From Rugalucina vietnamica (Eukaryota > Mollusca > Bivalvia > Lucinida > Lucinidae): a stretch of DNA of 64,000 nucleotides. Positions 53,514-64,000 of this stretch are shown here, one piece after another. The DNA lies in assembly GCA_964017185.1 (NCBI GenBank), contig OZ024871.1:4425714-4489713 (forward strand), written 5' to 3'. Within the stretch, counting starts at the first letter, position 1, and each line of letters opens with the position of its first letter. The notes beneath the pieces were generated by a model. That model was not told where the DNA came from. It did no database searches and saw only the letters and a list, made by a program, of their open reading frames with translations. The translations under genes were made by a program, and so were the position numbers.

Positions 53514-54827
53514 TTTTATTATATAACACTCTTTTTATACAAACATGATAAAAATAATTTTAAAATAACTATTTTTTATCTGTAAATGAATTAGTGTATA
53601 CATATAGTTTACTTATAGTCCCAGCATGACTGAAAAATGTTTATTGGGACATTATTAAAGTCTAAATTCAAATAAACACCATTTGTACTTCATTGGCATT
53701 ACTGCTTGACAGCAATCAGTGTACATTTCCAATGACAGAGAGAGTTCTAAATTTAGTAACAAATATTCAATGGGAAAAACCCCAGGTTATAGAATATGAC
53801 AAAATATGCAATGGACTGAAAGCATTGTCTGAAATACTGTCTATTTATAGTTATATAATAAAATGCCATATAGCATTAGCAAGAACTTGAATATTTACAC
53901 AATGTCCAAATGCATTGAATAGTTTCCTCAAATGTACTTGGATATTTTACATGCTGCAAGTTTCGTTTCCAGCTTCAAATTCGTCATTGTAATTGGATAT
54001 TTAGGTTCTGTTTTAGTGCATACATATGTCTCTTTAAGCTTTCAAATTCTTCAAGATTGTCAGGGATCTTATGGATAATAATTGTAAGGACTGCTCAGTA
54101 TGATATTGATATGCCTCATTATCATTCGATTATCCCCTGTTATCAACATTTTCTGTCTATCACGTCTCTACCCAAGATAGACAGCTTTTGAACTTATCAG
54201 CTTGCTTGTGTGGGGTTGAAAGAAACTTGCAATTAAAACTTCATCAGCAAGATTTGTCCAAATAACACCCTGTTGACAAAACGTCTTCTGACGACGTCGG
54301 AATGTTATAAATGAGGGCTAGGTTCATGATAGGAACGTAAACATGAGTTTGATGAATTTGCTGGTACCTTTGATACTGAATATAAGAGAAAGTTTGTATG
54401 CATCATTCCGACATTCACTGTCCGTCTTAAAGCCTTTTCAAGACTTCAATTTTCTTCTGTGGGATATGATAGTTGCTACAAAATGAAGATTCAATTTGAT
54501 ACTCCTTTTATGCAACCTTGTAAGCTCGAGTCTAGTTCTTGTAAAGAATCATCAAACTGACCAAAATTTGAACCTATTCCATGGCCCCAGAAGCCTGCAA
54601 TTGATAAACTGGTCCTGGGAATGTACTTTGAATTGTCATAGTGGGTGTATAGACGTAATTCAAAATGGAATCATGACAACAACAGTGGCTCCAAAGTTTA
54701 AAGCCAGGTCGGAAAACTAGCTGAATGAAAATGGGGAAATGATAATGAAGAGCATAAAGGGCATCAAGGTTGCTAGGATTAGGGAATGTAGAGGGCGATT
54801 AACGTGTAATCCCTGTAATCATATAAT

Positions 54828-55057
54828 GAGCCACCTCATGGGAAAACCAACAATCTGCCTAGGCGAAAACAAAGGCGCAGATCAGCTTCGCAGTTACTGC
54901 GAAGCTGAACAGCGCCTTTGTTTTCGCTACTCGGATAGTACAATTCCTCCTCTACTCAACCTCAAAATTTCAAGCCTTTAGCCTGCTTCTGAAGCTGTAC
55001 AGGCCGGTTTGTATCAGACTTGTTCGGAAACCACATTGTTTTTCCACGAGGCGGCTC
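54828..55057 (+). mobile_element. GAGCC-family MITE
   Basis: Left end GAGCCACCTCATGGG, right end CCACGAGGCGGCTC, TAAT on both sides, core CAGCTTCGCAGTTACTGCGAAG. It lies about 750 bp before BMP3 exon 2. Confidence 0.92.
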
Positions 55058-55805
55058 TAATGGAGACGCCAGCTACTATCTCTGGAATGCTATAGTACGA
55101 ACATATTGTCCTTGGACGTTTAGTGCTGAACATATGAGTATACACTGCCAAAGGAAACAGACATGCAAAGGTTAAACAAGTCTTGAAAATATGGACCGAA
55201 ATTTGGACATACGTCATGAATCATTTGACACCCCCATATTTTGTTACTAGGTCGGTGATATATAGTAGTTGCATGTAGCAAATTGAAAATATGCCCTATT
55301 GTAACAGCCATTGGTCCTGGTTTTAACGCATTGTCGAACGTTTCATTTATAATATATATAGTTATCAATCTTTGTTTTAACCTATTAAGATAGATCTATA
55401 AATTTAAAGCATGTATTTGAATAAGAAAGTAAACATGTCATATCGAGTTTATTTTAAAAATGAGAACCCTATAGGTCGATAACCTAATTTCGATGTTTTC
55501 AGAATTTATAGCAGTTCACAAAGTTGAAGTGGCCGAACCATCTTCCCCGAACCTTACTCTGGTGATACATCCAAATAACGACACTTCATTAGGAGATGAT
55601 AAGATCATAGCTCTTACACGATATATGCAATTCCGGACACACATTAATCTGACATTTCAGACGAAATCTTCGCTCTGCTCCCTGAAAGTTATTGGAAAGA
55701 AACTGCAATTATAGGACTCATATATCCTTCACAACATTGCAACAGACTGAACTTATCTGTTGAATTAGATGTTGTAATTAATGTTTACGCTTATTCTCTT
55801 TCCAG

Positions 55806-56797
55806 AAACCATCAACGACGAGCCTATGTTCACCTTCAACCTAACATCACTGACCTCAGCAGAGTTGGTAATCAGCGCGGAAATCCATTTATTTAAACGA
55901 CGGAAATATCATTATAACAAAAATGGTAAATTAGAACTTATTCTACATGAAATAGCACCAAACTATGTGACAGAAAGTGGTAAAATTACTGTGAGACCAG
56001 AGAGTTATGGTTGGCAGTGGTTTGATGTGACTAATAATATAGATAGCTGTCTCGCTGCCAGGAGAGACAGACCAAATGTGTTAGGGCTAAACTTTAAAAT
56101 GATCATTACAGAGGGAAAATATCATGTTTGGCAGTTGAAAAGATTCATGCATCACCACTCTACACCGTATTTAGTGATATACTCAAATGATTCAGACGAT
56201 TTGGATTTAGATACTCTAGAAAAGACAACAAAGAATATCAAATTGACAGAGGAAGATGTACAAAGTGAACTGGATTCTAAAACTGATATTGATATAAGTA
56301 AAAGAACTAAAAGTAGAACTCGGCGGAGTGTGAGTGATAATTCAGCTGACCTACCAAACATATACCCGCTAGCAAAGTCAAGATCCATCTTGACAAATGA
56401 AATACCTGAAGACCCAAATGATTACGAAACATACCCAGTCGGTATTGGGATTCAAACGCACCCAGGAATGTTACAGACCCGGAAGGAGTCGCGACATCGA
56501 CTGACAGACCCGAGTCAGATACCGTACCCTCGGGACTACCTGGAGAATAAAAAGCTTCAGAAATGGAGAAGTAGGAGGAAGAAGGGGAAGAGGGGTCGGA
56601 AGAAGAACAAACTGGAACTACCTAAAGAATGGGGGAAGTTACAAAACCAGGCTATCGAGGACCACTCAGAATCATACTGTGGAAAAAGAAAATTGGTTGT
56701 GGATTTTAATGAAATAGGCTGGGGAGAGTGGATCATATCACCAAAGTCATTCAAAGCCCATTACTGCTCAGGAAGCTGCCCTTTCCCGTTAACAAAG
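55806..56797 (+). CDS. BMP3/GDF10-like ligand, exon 2 (prodomain, cleavage site, first half of the mature domain)
   Basis: The acceptor is CTCTTTCCAG at 55805. AA completes Glu94 and the exon runs 330 further codons to ACAAAG before GTGAGA (residues 94-424). The prodomain has [20 protein letters not shown] and a typical WQWFDV...NVLGLNF segment. The furin-type site RTRR at 264-267 is followed by SVSDNS, at the equivalent position to the vertebrate BMP3 site. A very basic stretch at about 343-362 ([20 protein letters not shown]) may bind heparin or matrix. The TGF-beta domain starts at Cys385 ([11 protein letters not shown]), then [12 protein letters not shown] and HYCSGSC with Cys414 and Cys418. 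The phase-0 end inside the cystine knot is completed by exon 3. The 351-codon frame from 55781 includes intron bases at both ends. Confidence 0.95.
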
Positions 56798-58607
56798 GTG
56801 AGAGGATTGTTAACTATTTTAATTGTAAGAATCTGAGGTACAAATCGTTGCCTAGACCAGTTTTTTGACATTGGCAGTTCAGTAAACAAGATTCAGAGAT
56901 TTTAAAGAGTAACTTGGGTTTGAAGTTGTTTTTAAAGGGAGTCATGATCAGGTTCCGTACCACTGGCTGCTAAAAGATGAAAACATTTATGTTCGCAGTC
57001 CTGCTTCCCGCACGTCCATAACGAAGCCCGGTAAACGCCTTCGTGTCCACCCATCGATTAAGGTTACTATCAAAATGTCACGGTTGTTATTTTCTTGAAA
57101 AGACGTGTGTTGACAGGGAGCTATTCTGAAACCCTGCCTATTGTAGAAGTTCATAGAAGCCTTATTGTGAGCCATTTTAACAACTTCATACAATTTGACA
57201 CTACCAATTATGATTTCATGCCTAGTAATCAGACAGCTAAATTCTGTATGGGGAAGTGCTCCCCTTTAATTACCGCTACCAATTTTCCAAAAGAACAGTT
57301 TAAACATATTGAAAGTTCATAAATTTGAAACGTCACCCAGGACAGTATGATATATGGTGACATCTAAGACTGACATGTAATATACTTGTCATTCTGTTTC
57401 AGCAGAAAAAGTTAATTTCCCGCTTTCGATTAAAACGCCCCCTGAATTCCTGGAATTCTGTTTGCAATTGAACTTTTAGTTGTTTATCTTGACGTTGCAC
57501 ATTAGAGACGCATTATTAACCTTCCATGAATGCAGATTTCATAATATTCTGCTTTGGTAAAATAAGAATCAATCATAAGTTAAGTGTAAAACGATATGTC
57601 TGAAAATACTAGACTATGGTTATCGTCACACGCGTTGTCTTAAATTCAATGCCGAGGTGTCTTATTTTCTTTCAAGCTTGTTTCATAACATACTAGTTTA
57701 CGTTTACCCCCAGCGCAGCCAGGTGCAATACAACACACGCTATGAAAATAAAACTTTGATTTTTTTCTTGTTATACAATGTATTCACAAATGTAAACTTA
57801 ATGCGCAACTATATAAAATGTTGTGATATTTCCTTGTAATAAAATATAAAAGGCAAAAACCTTAAAGGCAATAATTCTGTAAATCATCAGTATACCAGTA
57901 GTATCACTAATGAGCTCAGAAGTTCGAAAGTGTCCTTATGCAAGGTTCTGAACGCCATCACCTTTTTCAGCATGAGATGATAGTAATTTTGTGTTAAGTC
58001 GTATGACTTCACTTTCTTCGCTGGGATTCCTTGCAGCAATACTCAGTAACTTGTAATTCAAGCTTAATATGCTTATTAGAAATGCCGAACATTAGAAAGT
58101 ATGCCATCTGGTATTTTGCAAGTAAAATATGCTATGTCAGTGAAAACTTTGAAAAGCCCAGGTGCGACATCTTTTATTTTTGAAGAAAAAAAATCTATGA
58201 AGAAATGCATGAATAAAGTAATAGTCATCAATAATTCTAAACATGCGAACAAGTTATTTACATTAAGCTACTCAATGAGCGAGTGTTTGTACCTATCTTC
58301 GGGAGGAAACGGTCCTCCCTGAGTTATCCATCTTTCCTTTTGATTGAAGTTTTTCAACATAATTCATTCACAAGAACCAAGAATGAGTTTAATGAAGCCA
58401 TAAGGAAGTTTTGTAGGTTACCACCTTGGCATTAAATACTTTGTCATTCGAATTTATTCCATGAGTGGCAGTTGAATTCCACCAATCCTGTTCATATTTC
58501 ATTGAAATTCATGCAATAATAAGACATGACCAAGCATAAATCTAAGAACATATTTGTAAGATGATCAGAAAAAAGGCTAATTGACGTGGCTTCTAAAGCA
58601 TGGCCCA

Positions 58608-58900
58608 GTTTCTTCCACGTACTTGCTGATTTACACATTGCATTAATGTATTCTACGAGCTTCAAACAGTTATGCAGTACTTGAATATTTACATGATGTG
58701 CTAATAAAAAGCATTGATCAGTTTCTACAATGTACTAGTGCTTCCTGATTTACAAATGCCTACATCGCTAATGCATTGATCATGCAGTTTCTATTCTTCA
58801 AAGTGCTTGCTGATTAACATACTATCACAGTCCAGTTTCTTTAAAAACTACTGTACTTGAATATTTACACGCTGCAAGATTGCATTGACCAGTTTCATGC
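58608..58900 (+). repeat. Minisatellite TTGATCAGTTTCTTC, array 2
   Basis: Five or six degraded units with GTACTTGCTGATTTACA, CATTGATCAGTTTCTAC and ACTTGAATATTTACA, same orientation as array 1. Confidence 0.7.
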
Positions 58901-59712
58901 TTTCAAGTTCTTCTTTGCTGCTGAATATTAAAGTTATGTTTTATCGTACTTGCGAATCTACGTTATCTCTGTCATTTGAATATTAAGTAATGGCTTGCCT
59001 TAAAACAGCCCACCCTTTCGTTCCGTATATGGTCAGTTTTGTTTTCCCTCATTAAGTTTTGAAATCGCTCATTACAAAACATTATCTAAATTATCTATCT
59101 AATATTAAAAGAAATGCGATCGAAGTTGGTACGTTGGTACGTTTCGTACATTTCAGACTGTTTTAAAGTTTTAAACTGGAAAACAGTGTGTTGATATTCC
59201 ATTAGTCCGCTCATTCATCATATTAACAATCATTATTATATCTGGAATGTATAAAATAAAGTGAAATATGACAGCCTAATCGATCATCTATAATAAGACA
59301 ACCTTGTGTTTTTCAAAGTTATTAAAGAGGAAAATTCTCATTATTAATTCGCGAAGAAAGCTTTACGAAGCATTAAAAAGAACGTCAGAAGTACATTAGG
59401 TATAATATTGGCATATCGAACCACTGAGGAATTCCAACGTGTGAGAGAACTTAAATGAATGCTCAATATTACTGTAGAATAACTGAAAAGAGCAATTCTT
59501 CAGATGCCAATACTGTTATATAATCGTGGTATTGTCTCGTATTTCCTGTGACTTCTGAAAATACTTATTAGTTGATTAATTCAAATGAACTGATGGCCCA
59601 AATTGCGATCGACACATTTATAAAATTCTCGAATAGAGGAGAGTAGGCTAGTGGGTCATGCACGCTGTACATATCACGTGTTGAAAAGACGCATGGTAAA
59701 ATAGTGCTGTAT

Positions 59713-59798
59713 CATCAGGAAAATGTGTCCATGGAAAGAATCCCTCCCCCACCCTTGAACACCACTTCTGTGTATTACATGGGCAAGTTTTCGTAATG
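59713..59798. mobile_element. CATTACG-family MITE, internally deleted (86 bp)
   Basis: Only the two ends are left: CATCAGGAAAATGTGTCC at the left and GGGCAAGTTTTCGTAATG at the right, joined through CACCCTTGAACACCACTT. The core hairpin is gone. Confidence 0.8.
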
Positions 59799-60269
59799 TA
59801 TCACTTAAAACACGAAATCACGTGTGAGAGGGGTATGCAAATGTTGACAATAATTTTATATCAGGGCGTATACTTCCTTTTCATTTTTATAATTTATATG
59901 ACCTCATTAAACTCATTATTCTCGTTTTCATGAATGGATTCAAACTTTGAATGGAAATATTATTGATACCTCAATCAGAAAAAAGATCAATCACTGTGCT
60001 GCCGATCAATCAGAAAAAAAGAGATCGATCACTCACTATCATCAGCAGCACTGAAGCTAATGAAAGATCCATGTCCACTTTACATACTGGAATAAGACTT
60101 ACATGTATGTAAATGATAAAACCACGTGTCAATTGATGCTGAACTTGATTCCGAGTTTCACGTTTTCAAGCCTCTAGTAGTCTTTTTAGTTGATTTAAAG
60201 AAAATTGTTATAAATGCAACAAGAAAGAACTTAAATATTTCAACACTAATCACTTCCTTATTGCAGCTA

Positions 60270-60680
60270 CTCAAGTTTGTTTTAAGAAACTGATCAATGC
60301 ATTAGGGTTGTATGTAAATCTGCAAGTATCTAAAAGAAACTGATCAATGCATTAGGGTTGTATGTAAATCTGCAAGTATCTAAAAGAAACTGATCAATGC
60401 ATTAGGGTTGTATGTAAATCTGCAAGTACCTTGAAGAAATTGATCAATGTATTGGGGATGTATGTAAATCTGCAAGTACCTTGAAGAAACTGATCAATGG
60501 AGAAACTGTTCAATGGCAAATAGGGTTGCATGTAAATCTGCAAGTACCTTGAAGAAATTGATCAATGCATTGGGGGATGTATGTAAATCTGCAAGTACCT
60601 TGAAGAAATTGTTCAATGCATTAAAATTTATGTAAATATGCAAGTACCTGAAAAAAAAAACTGATCATTGCTTTATTGCA
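60270..60680 (-). repeat. Minisatellite TTGATCAGTTTCTTC, array 3 (inverted)
   Basis: About eight units of ~50 bp, AAGAAACTGATCAATGCATT followed by AGGGTTGTATGTAAATCTGC. The first three are almost identical. In reverse complement they match arrays 1 and 2. The array ends about 150 bp before the last BMP3 exon. Confidence 0.9.
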
Positions 60681-60831
60681 TAACGTAACTATTCAAGTAC
60701 TGTAACTTTTAGCTTGTAGCGCTTATGGAGTAATTATGGCAACGTAAATCAGCAAGAACGTGGAAGAATTTGCCATGCTTTAGAACAGTATGCAAAATTA
60801 AAACTACCATTTTTTCACTTCTGTTTTTCAG

Positions 60832-61023
60832 AAACTTCGACCGTCTAACCACGCTACAATTCAGAGCCTAGTGAACGCCATTGGAATACACCCAGATGTA
60901 CCTGCGCCATGCTGTGTCCCGGACAAACTCTCGTCTGTAACGTTACTTTACTTAGACGAGAATAGAAACGTTGTACTAAAGAATTATCCAAATATGACAG
61001 TGAAGAAGTGTGCGTGTCGGTAG
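60832..61023 (+). CDS. BMP3/GDF10-like ligand, exon 3 (second half of the mature domain)
   Basis: The acceptor CTGTTTTTCAG precedes AAACTT, phase 0. The exon encodes residues 425-487 and stops at TAG (61021-61023). It carries [20 protein letters not shown], the paired Cys451-Cys452 ([10 protein letters not shown]), [19 protein letters not shown], and the terminal CACR with Cys484 and Cys486. With Cys385, 414 and 418 from exon 2 this is the full set of seven, including the cysteine used for dimer formation. The spacing and the sequences NHATIQS, PCCVP and YPNMTV match BMP3/GDF10 rather than BMP2/4 or BMP5-8, where the second half reads differently. No truncation or frameshift is seen. Confidence 0.96.
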   Translation, partial: KLRPSNHATIQSLVNAIGIHPDVPAPCCVPDKLSSVTLLYLDENRNVVLKNYPNMTVKKCACR

Positions 61024-61385
61024 TAGTGAAGCTGAGGAGTGTCGAATCAGTAAAATTGTGATAGAATTGTGGCATAATGATAGAGCAGAAGCTAAGATTG
61101 TAACTGTAGTGACATGTATACATGCATTGCTCAAAGCTTTCTGCATTTACTTAATCTACCGAGAGCGAGTCCTCAGATTTAAAACACAAATCCTCATTCC
61201 TCAGGAAATTGACGTTGTTATAATGGATTCCTAGCTACTGGCACCTAGCTCAGAAATAGCCAAGTTACATATTGAGAGAGTGGTCTGGGCTAGTCGTTGC
61301 TTGATGGGGACACGGGCTTCAGCAACAAAACTGGACAGTCATAGATCACACTCAGAGGAGTGTTTAACAAACTTAACTGACGAAC

Positions 61386-61391
61386 AATAAA
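61386..61391 (+). promoter_or_regulatory. Candidate polyadenylation signal of the BMP3-like gene
   Basis: AATAAA in GAACAATAAAAACAAAG lies about 363 bp after the stop codon and before the next MITE. A plausible 3' end; not confirmed. Confidence 0.5.
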
Positions 61392-61499
61392 AACAAAGTC
61401 AGGCATATGTTTATACGGGTGTTCATTTCTTAACTTTATATCCACAGGGAAAAATGCGAGATCATGTGAGCCAGTAGAGCTAAACTGGACGGTATAATT

Positions 61500-61733
61500 G
61501 AGCCACCTCATGGGAAAACCAACAATGTGGTTTCCGAACAGGTCCGACACAAACCGACCTGCACAGCTACAGAAAAGTGCTAGATGCTTGAAATTTTGGA
61601 TATAAGTAGAAGAGGGATTGTACTATCCGTTTAGCGAAAACAAAGGCGCTGATCAGCTTCGCGGTTACCGCGAAGCTGATCTGCGTCTTTGTTTTCGCAT
61701 ATGCAGATTGTTGGTTTTCCCATGGGGTGGCTC
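61500..61733 (-). mobile_element. GAGCC-family MITE
   Basis: Left end GAGCCACCTCATGGG, right end CCCATGGGGTGGCTC. TATAATT occurs on both sides, so the duplication reads as up to 7 bp. Core CAGCTTCGCGGTTACCGCGAAG is perfect. Confidence 0.92.
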
Positions 61734-62154
61734 TATAATTGTTGATCAGATGCTCATGACAGAATAAAACTGTATTGAACAGAAGTTTGAGGAATATGAT
61801 CGCAGAAAGAAAACATTTCTTTTCTTTTGTTATTGAACAAGGCTACGTCTTCAATGCAAATATTTGAAACTCTGCAAACGTATAAGTACGAATGACATGA
61901 ACAGTTAGTGGAAACCCAGATTAGTCATTACGTTAGCGATCTGCGTTTTCACTGCGTGTATTCGTGCATCCATTCGTATGTCAAGTTATGCACATGACTA
62001 ACGCAGAACAAGAGAACGAGGCTTATGATATGAAACATTGAAAGCTATGTTTTAAATAGTACTAGAATATGTAGTTGAAACTTGACTCAAAATGTTTTGA
62101 TTCAATGTTGAAAGAATGGCAGAGATGTGTTAGAAATTGGTGTTATCATAATTT

Positions 62155-62374
62155 CAGCCGCATCGTGAGAAAACCGGATTTTGGCCTGGTGCGAGAACAA
62201 AGGCGCAGATCACCTTCGCAGTAACTGCGAAGCTGATCAGCGCCTTTGTTTTCGCTACACGGATAGTACAATTTCTGTTCTTCAAGCTTCTAGTCTGTTT
62301 TTGTGACCGTATAGGCCGGTTTGTGACAGACCTGGTCGGAGACACCGAAGACCGGTTTTCTGGCGTCGCGGCTC
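62155..62374 (+). mobile_element. GAGCC-family MITE, second terminal subtype
   Basis: Left end AGCCGCATCGTGAG, right end CTGGCGTCGCGGCTC, core CTTCGCAGTAACTGCGAAG. It lacks about 15 bp between core and tail. Confidence 0.87.
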
Positions 62375-62499
62375 ACTTATATCTACCTCAGTTGAGTTTA
62401 TGACTAGACCAGCCTTGCTACAAACCAGTCACAGTGTGGTATGACCTACATTGATCTGTCGAGGTAACATTTCGTACAGTTCGCCACGACGGACACCTG

Positions 62500-62750
62500 G
62501 GCCCAAGGTTATAAAACTTTTTTATGCTCAACTCAGCTGAGACTAAAATTGATCCTGCTCATAAATGTTAAAATGCCAACAATTCAAATCAAATTGTTGG
62601 CATTTTAACATTTATGAACAGGATAAATTACTAGTTTTGGAGTTTTGAACCTTAATTTTCCATAATTTTGACTATTTCCGCATTTATAAGCAGTTGAAAT
62701 TTCATGCTCAGCTTAGTTGAGCTTGAAAAATGTTTTATAACCATGAGGCC
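62500..62750. mobile_element. GGTTATAAAAC-family MITE (copy 2)
   Basis: Left end GGCCCAAGGTTATAAAAC, right end GTTTTATAACCATGAGGCC, with the internal stem ATGTTAAAATGCCAACAATT and its inverse. It matches 16588-16830 along its length. Confidence 0.8.
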
Positions 62751-62876
62751 AGAGCACGTTGTATACTCTATATGTTGCAGTGGCGGGTATTCCACGTGGT
62801 TGGCTGTTTGCCGCATTGCAGATTATTTCTTAAAATGGCTTTATAGAAAAAAAAAACAAGCACGAAAACGAAAAAT

Positions 62877-63102
62877 GAGCTGAGACGCGAGAAAACCGGG
62901 CGTCGAGGTTTCCGACCTGGTCTAGCACAAACCAAGCACAGAAGATGGATAGAAGCTTGAAATTTCGGATTGAATTAGAAGTGGAAACGTTCTATCCGTG
63001 TAGCGAAAACAAAGTCGCTGATCAGCTGTGCAGTTACTGCACAGCTGATCTGCGCCTTTGTTTTCGCATAGGCAAAACTCCGGTTTTCTCATGACGCGGC
63101 TC
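62877..63102 (-). mobile_element. GAGCC-family MITE, second terminal subtype
   Basis: Left end GAGCTGAGACGCGAG, right end CTCATGACGCGGCTC, AAAT on both sides, core CAGCTGTGCAGTTACTGCACAGCTG perfect. Confidence 0.9.
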
Positions 63103-63839
63103 AAATTTCTCATGACATTACATAATTGACATGATGCATCGAGAACTCAAAATAGTTTTCCCTATATAGAAGTGAATCAGTTCAGTATACTTTTTATTTC
63201 ACCTAAATTTTATTTAATGTTTCTATTAGGCAATCGCTTCATTGAACCGCCACACATTCTTTTTGCATGATTTGTTCGTACTGAACTGTAGAGTATTTTA
63301 GTCGACTTTGTCGCTGAAAAAAAAACTTTTTAATTCAAAACGAAGTTGACTTCGGTTAGCAAATACGAAATTTGATATTACAACACGATTCTCTGCCGTA
63401 GTAATCGTTTCATGGTCATTATATTCATTATTCCTTGGCAAACACATATTGGCCTCAGCTCAGCTTCCTACGACTTCGTCCAGTTTTATAAGACTCCATT
63501 GTGAACAAGACGATAACCAAACATTGAGGGCATAGGAAAGTCGATTGGCCATCACCCACACAGGGCTAAGTGTTTTCTGGACGTTCATGTGAGATCTTTG
63601 GTTTTATCATTCATTGGTCTACTATGTCATTTTAAGGTCATCCCCATTTGTTTCATTATTATTTAATATAACGAGCCAGTTTCCTTGTTCTAGTTAAATG
63701 TTGCTATTAAAAATGAATCATATGACATGTTATATAAGTGTTGGATGTTGATTAATAAAATAAAATGTCCAAAGTAAAAATGTTAGTCTTTTTATTGCAC
63801 ATCCATTTGCTACCTAACGAATCACGGTAACTTCAAATG

Positions 63840-64000
63840 GGCCGCTGCACAAGAAAAACAACAATCTGCATATGCAAAAACAGAGACGCAGATCAATTGT
63901 GCAGTAACTATGTACCATTGTTTTCGGTACACTGAAAATACACTTCCTGTACATTCTAAATCTAAAGTTTCCAGCTTCTATCCTGCGTCTGTACAGCTAG
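63840..64000 (+). mobile_element. GAGCC-family MITE, cut by the window end
   Basis: Left end GGGCCGCTGCACAAG with CAACAATCTGCATATGC. The core hairpin is degraded. The copy runs off the window. Confidence 0.82.

Larger units (their letters stand above)
36997..55805. other. BMP3-like intron 1 (18.8 kb)
   Basis: It holds two CATTACG MITEs, eight GAGCC MITEs, the truncated LTR retroelement (43371-47881), a poly-A run (48969-49014), a minisatellite (53088-53372) and a long palindrome (53373-53513). Stretches 38239-40690, 40832-41953, 42720-43370, 47882-48960, 49015-50158, 50393-51164, 51860-52391 and 53515-54827 show no gene or repeat I recognise. An open, splice-compatible stretch at 55503-55714 is treated as a finding. 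Confidence 0.6.
56798..60831. other. BMP3-like intron 2 (4.0 kb)
   Basis: It holds an open frame with a CxGxC motif (57095-57322, see findings), two minisatellite arrays (58608-58900 and 60270-60680, opposite orientation) and a deleted CATTACG MITE (59713-59798). Stretches 57330-58600 and 58900-59710 show no exon or repeat that I recognise. Confidence 0.6.
61734..64000. other. Intergenic DNA after the BMP3-like gene
   Basis: It contains three GAGCC MITEs and one GGTTATAAAAC MITE. Stretches 61740-62150 and 63105-63838 show no exon-like frame or known repeat. Confidence 0.6.

Noticed and set aside
56987..57193. Minus-strand frame with HNKASMNFYNRQGFRI, faintly like the end of a GNAT acetyltransferase
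   Set aside because: Only one short motif fits, there are no other domain parts, no splice partners, and the opposite strand has an equally open frame.

Overview
The window looks like a piece of a repeat-rich animal nuclear genome, most likely a bivalve mollusc. The evidence is large introns with GT-AG boundaries, a BMP3-type TGF-beta ligand gene, tRNA-derived SINEs, Helentron/pearl-like elements carrying internal tandem repeats, and several very abundant hairpin MITE families. The species assignment is an inference. It is not bacterial: there are no operons and coding DNA is well under 10 percent.

Two host protein genes are supported, both on the + strand. The left half (about 1-24713) holds the last three coding exons (5101-5256, 11641-11868, 24561-24713) of a coiled-coil protein whose 5' part lies outside the window. 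All junctions are phase 0 and give a 178-residue C-terminal part that I cannot name. The middle exon was partly duplicated in tandem, leaving two broken exon fragments beside it. The right half holds a complete three-exon BMP3/GDF10-like gene (36717-36996, 55806-56797, 60832-61023). It encodes 487 residues with a signal peptide, prodomain, RTRR cleavage site and the seven-cysteine TGF-beta domain, behind a TATA-type promoter candidate. One intact tRNA-Ile(AAT) gene lies between them at 34868-34941.

The rest is mobile and repetitive DNA. One MITE family (termini GAGCC...GGCTC, 4-bp A/T target duplications, a core hairpin) has 31 copies plus two fragments, about 11 percent of the window. A second hairpin family (terminus CATYA-GAAAAC, core with GTGGGTAC arms) has nine copies, clustered around the promoter and first exon of the BMP3-like gene. 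Two further TIR families have two copies each; one is PIF/Harbinger-like with TAA duplications. Four Helentron-like elements hold long internal tandem arrays.

A minus-strand Ty3/Gypsy-type element sits in BMP3 intron 1 (43371-47881). It keeps one 849-bp LTR, a tRNA-Pro primer binding site and an intact 1195-codon Gag-protease-integrase frame, but no reverse transcriptase. The frame ends in a 30-bp fold-back inverted repeat, and the second LTR is missing.

The most unusual structure is a 1.3-kb array at 31195-32502 with about 53 GATATC palindromes, mostly spaced exactly 21 bp apart, with diverged A/T spacers. The array is bracketed by an inverted repeat. I found no convincing new multi-gene system. 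The best leads are this phased palindrome array, the fold-back-terminated retroelement, the tandem exon duplication, and two splice-compatible or TGF-beta-like reading frames inside the BMP3-like gene.
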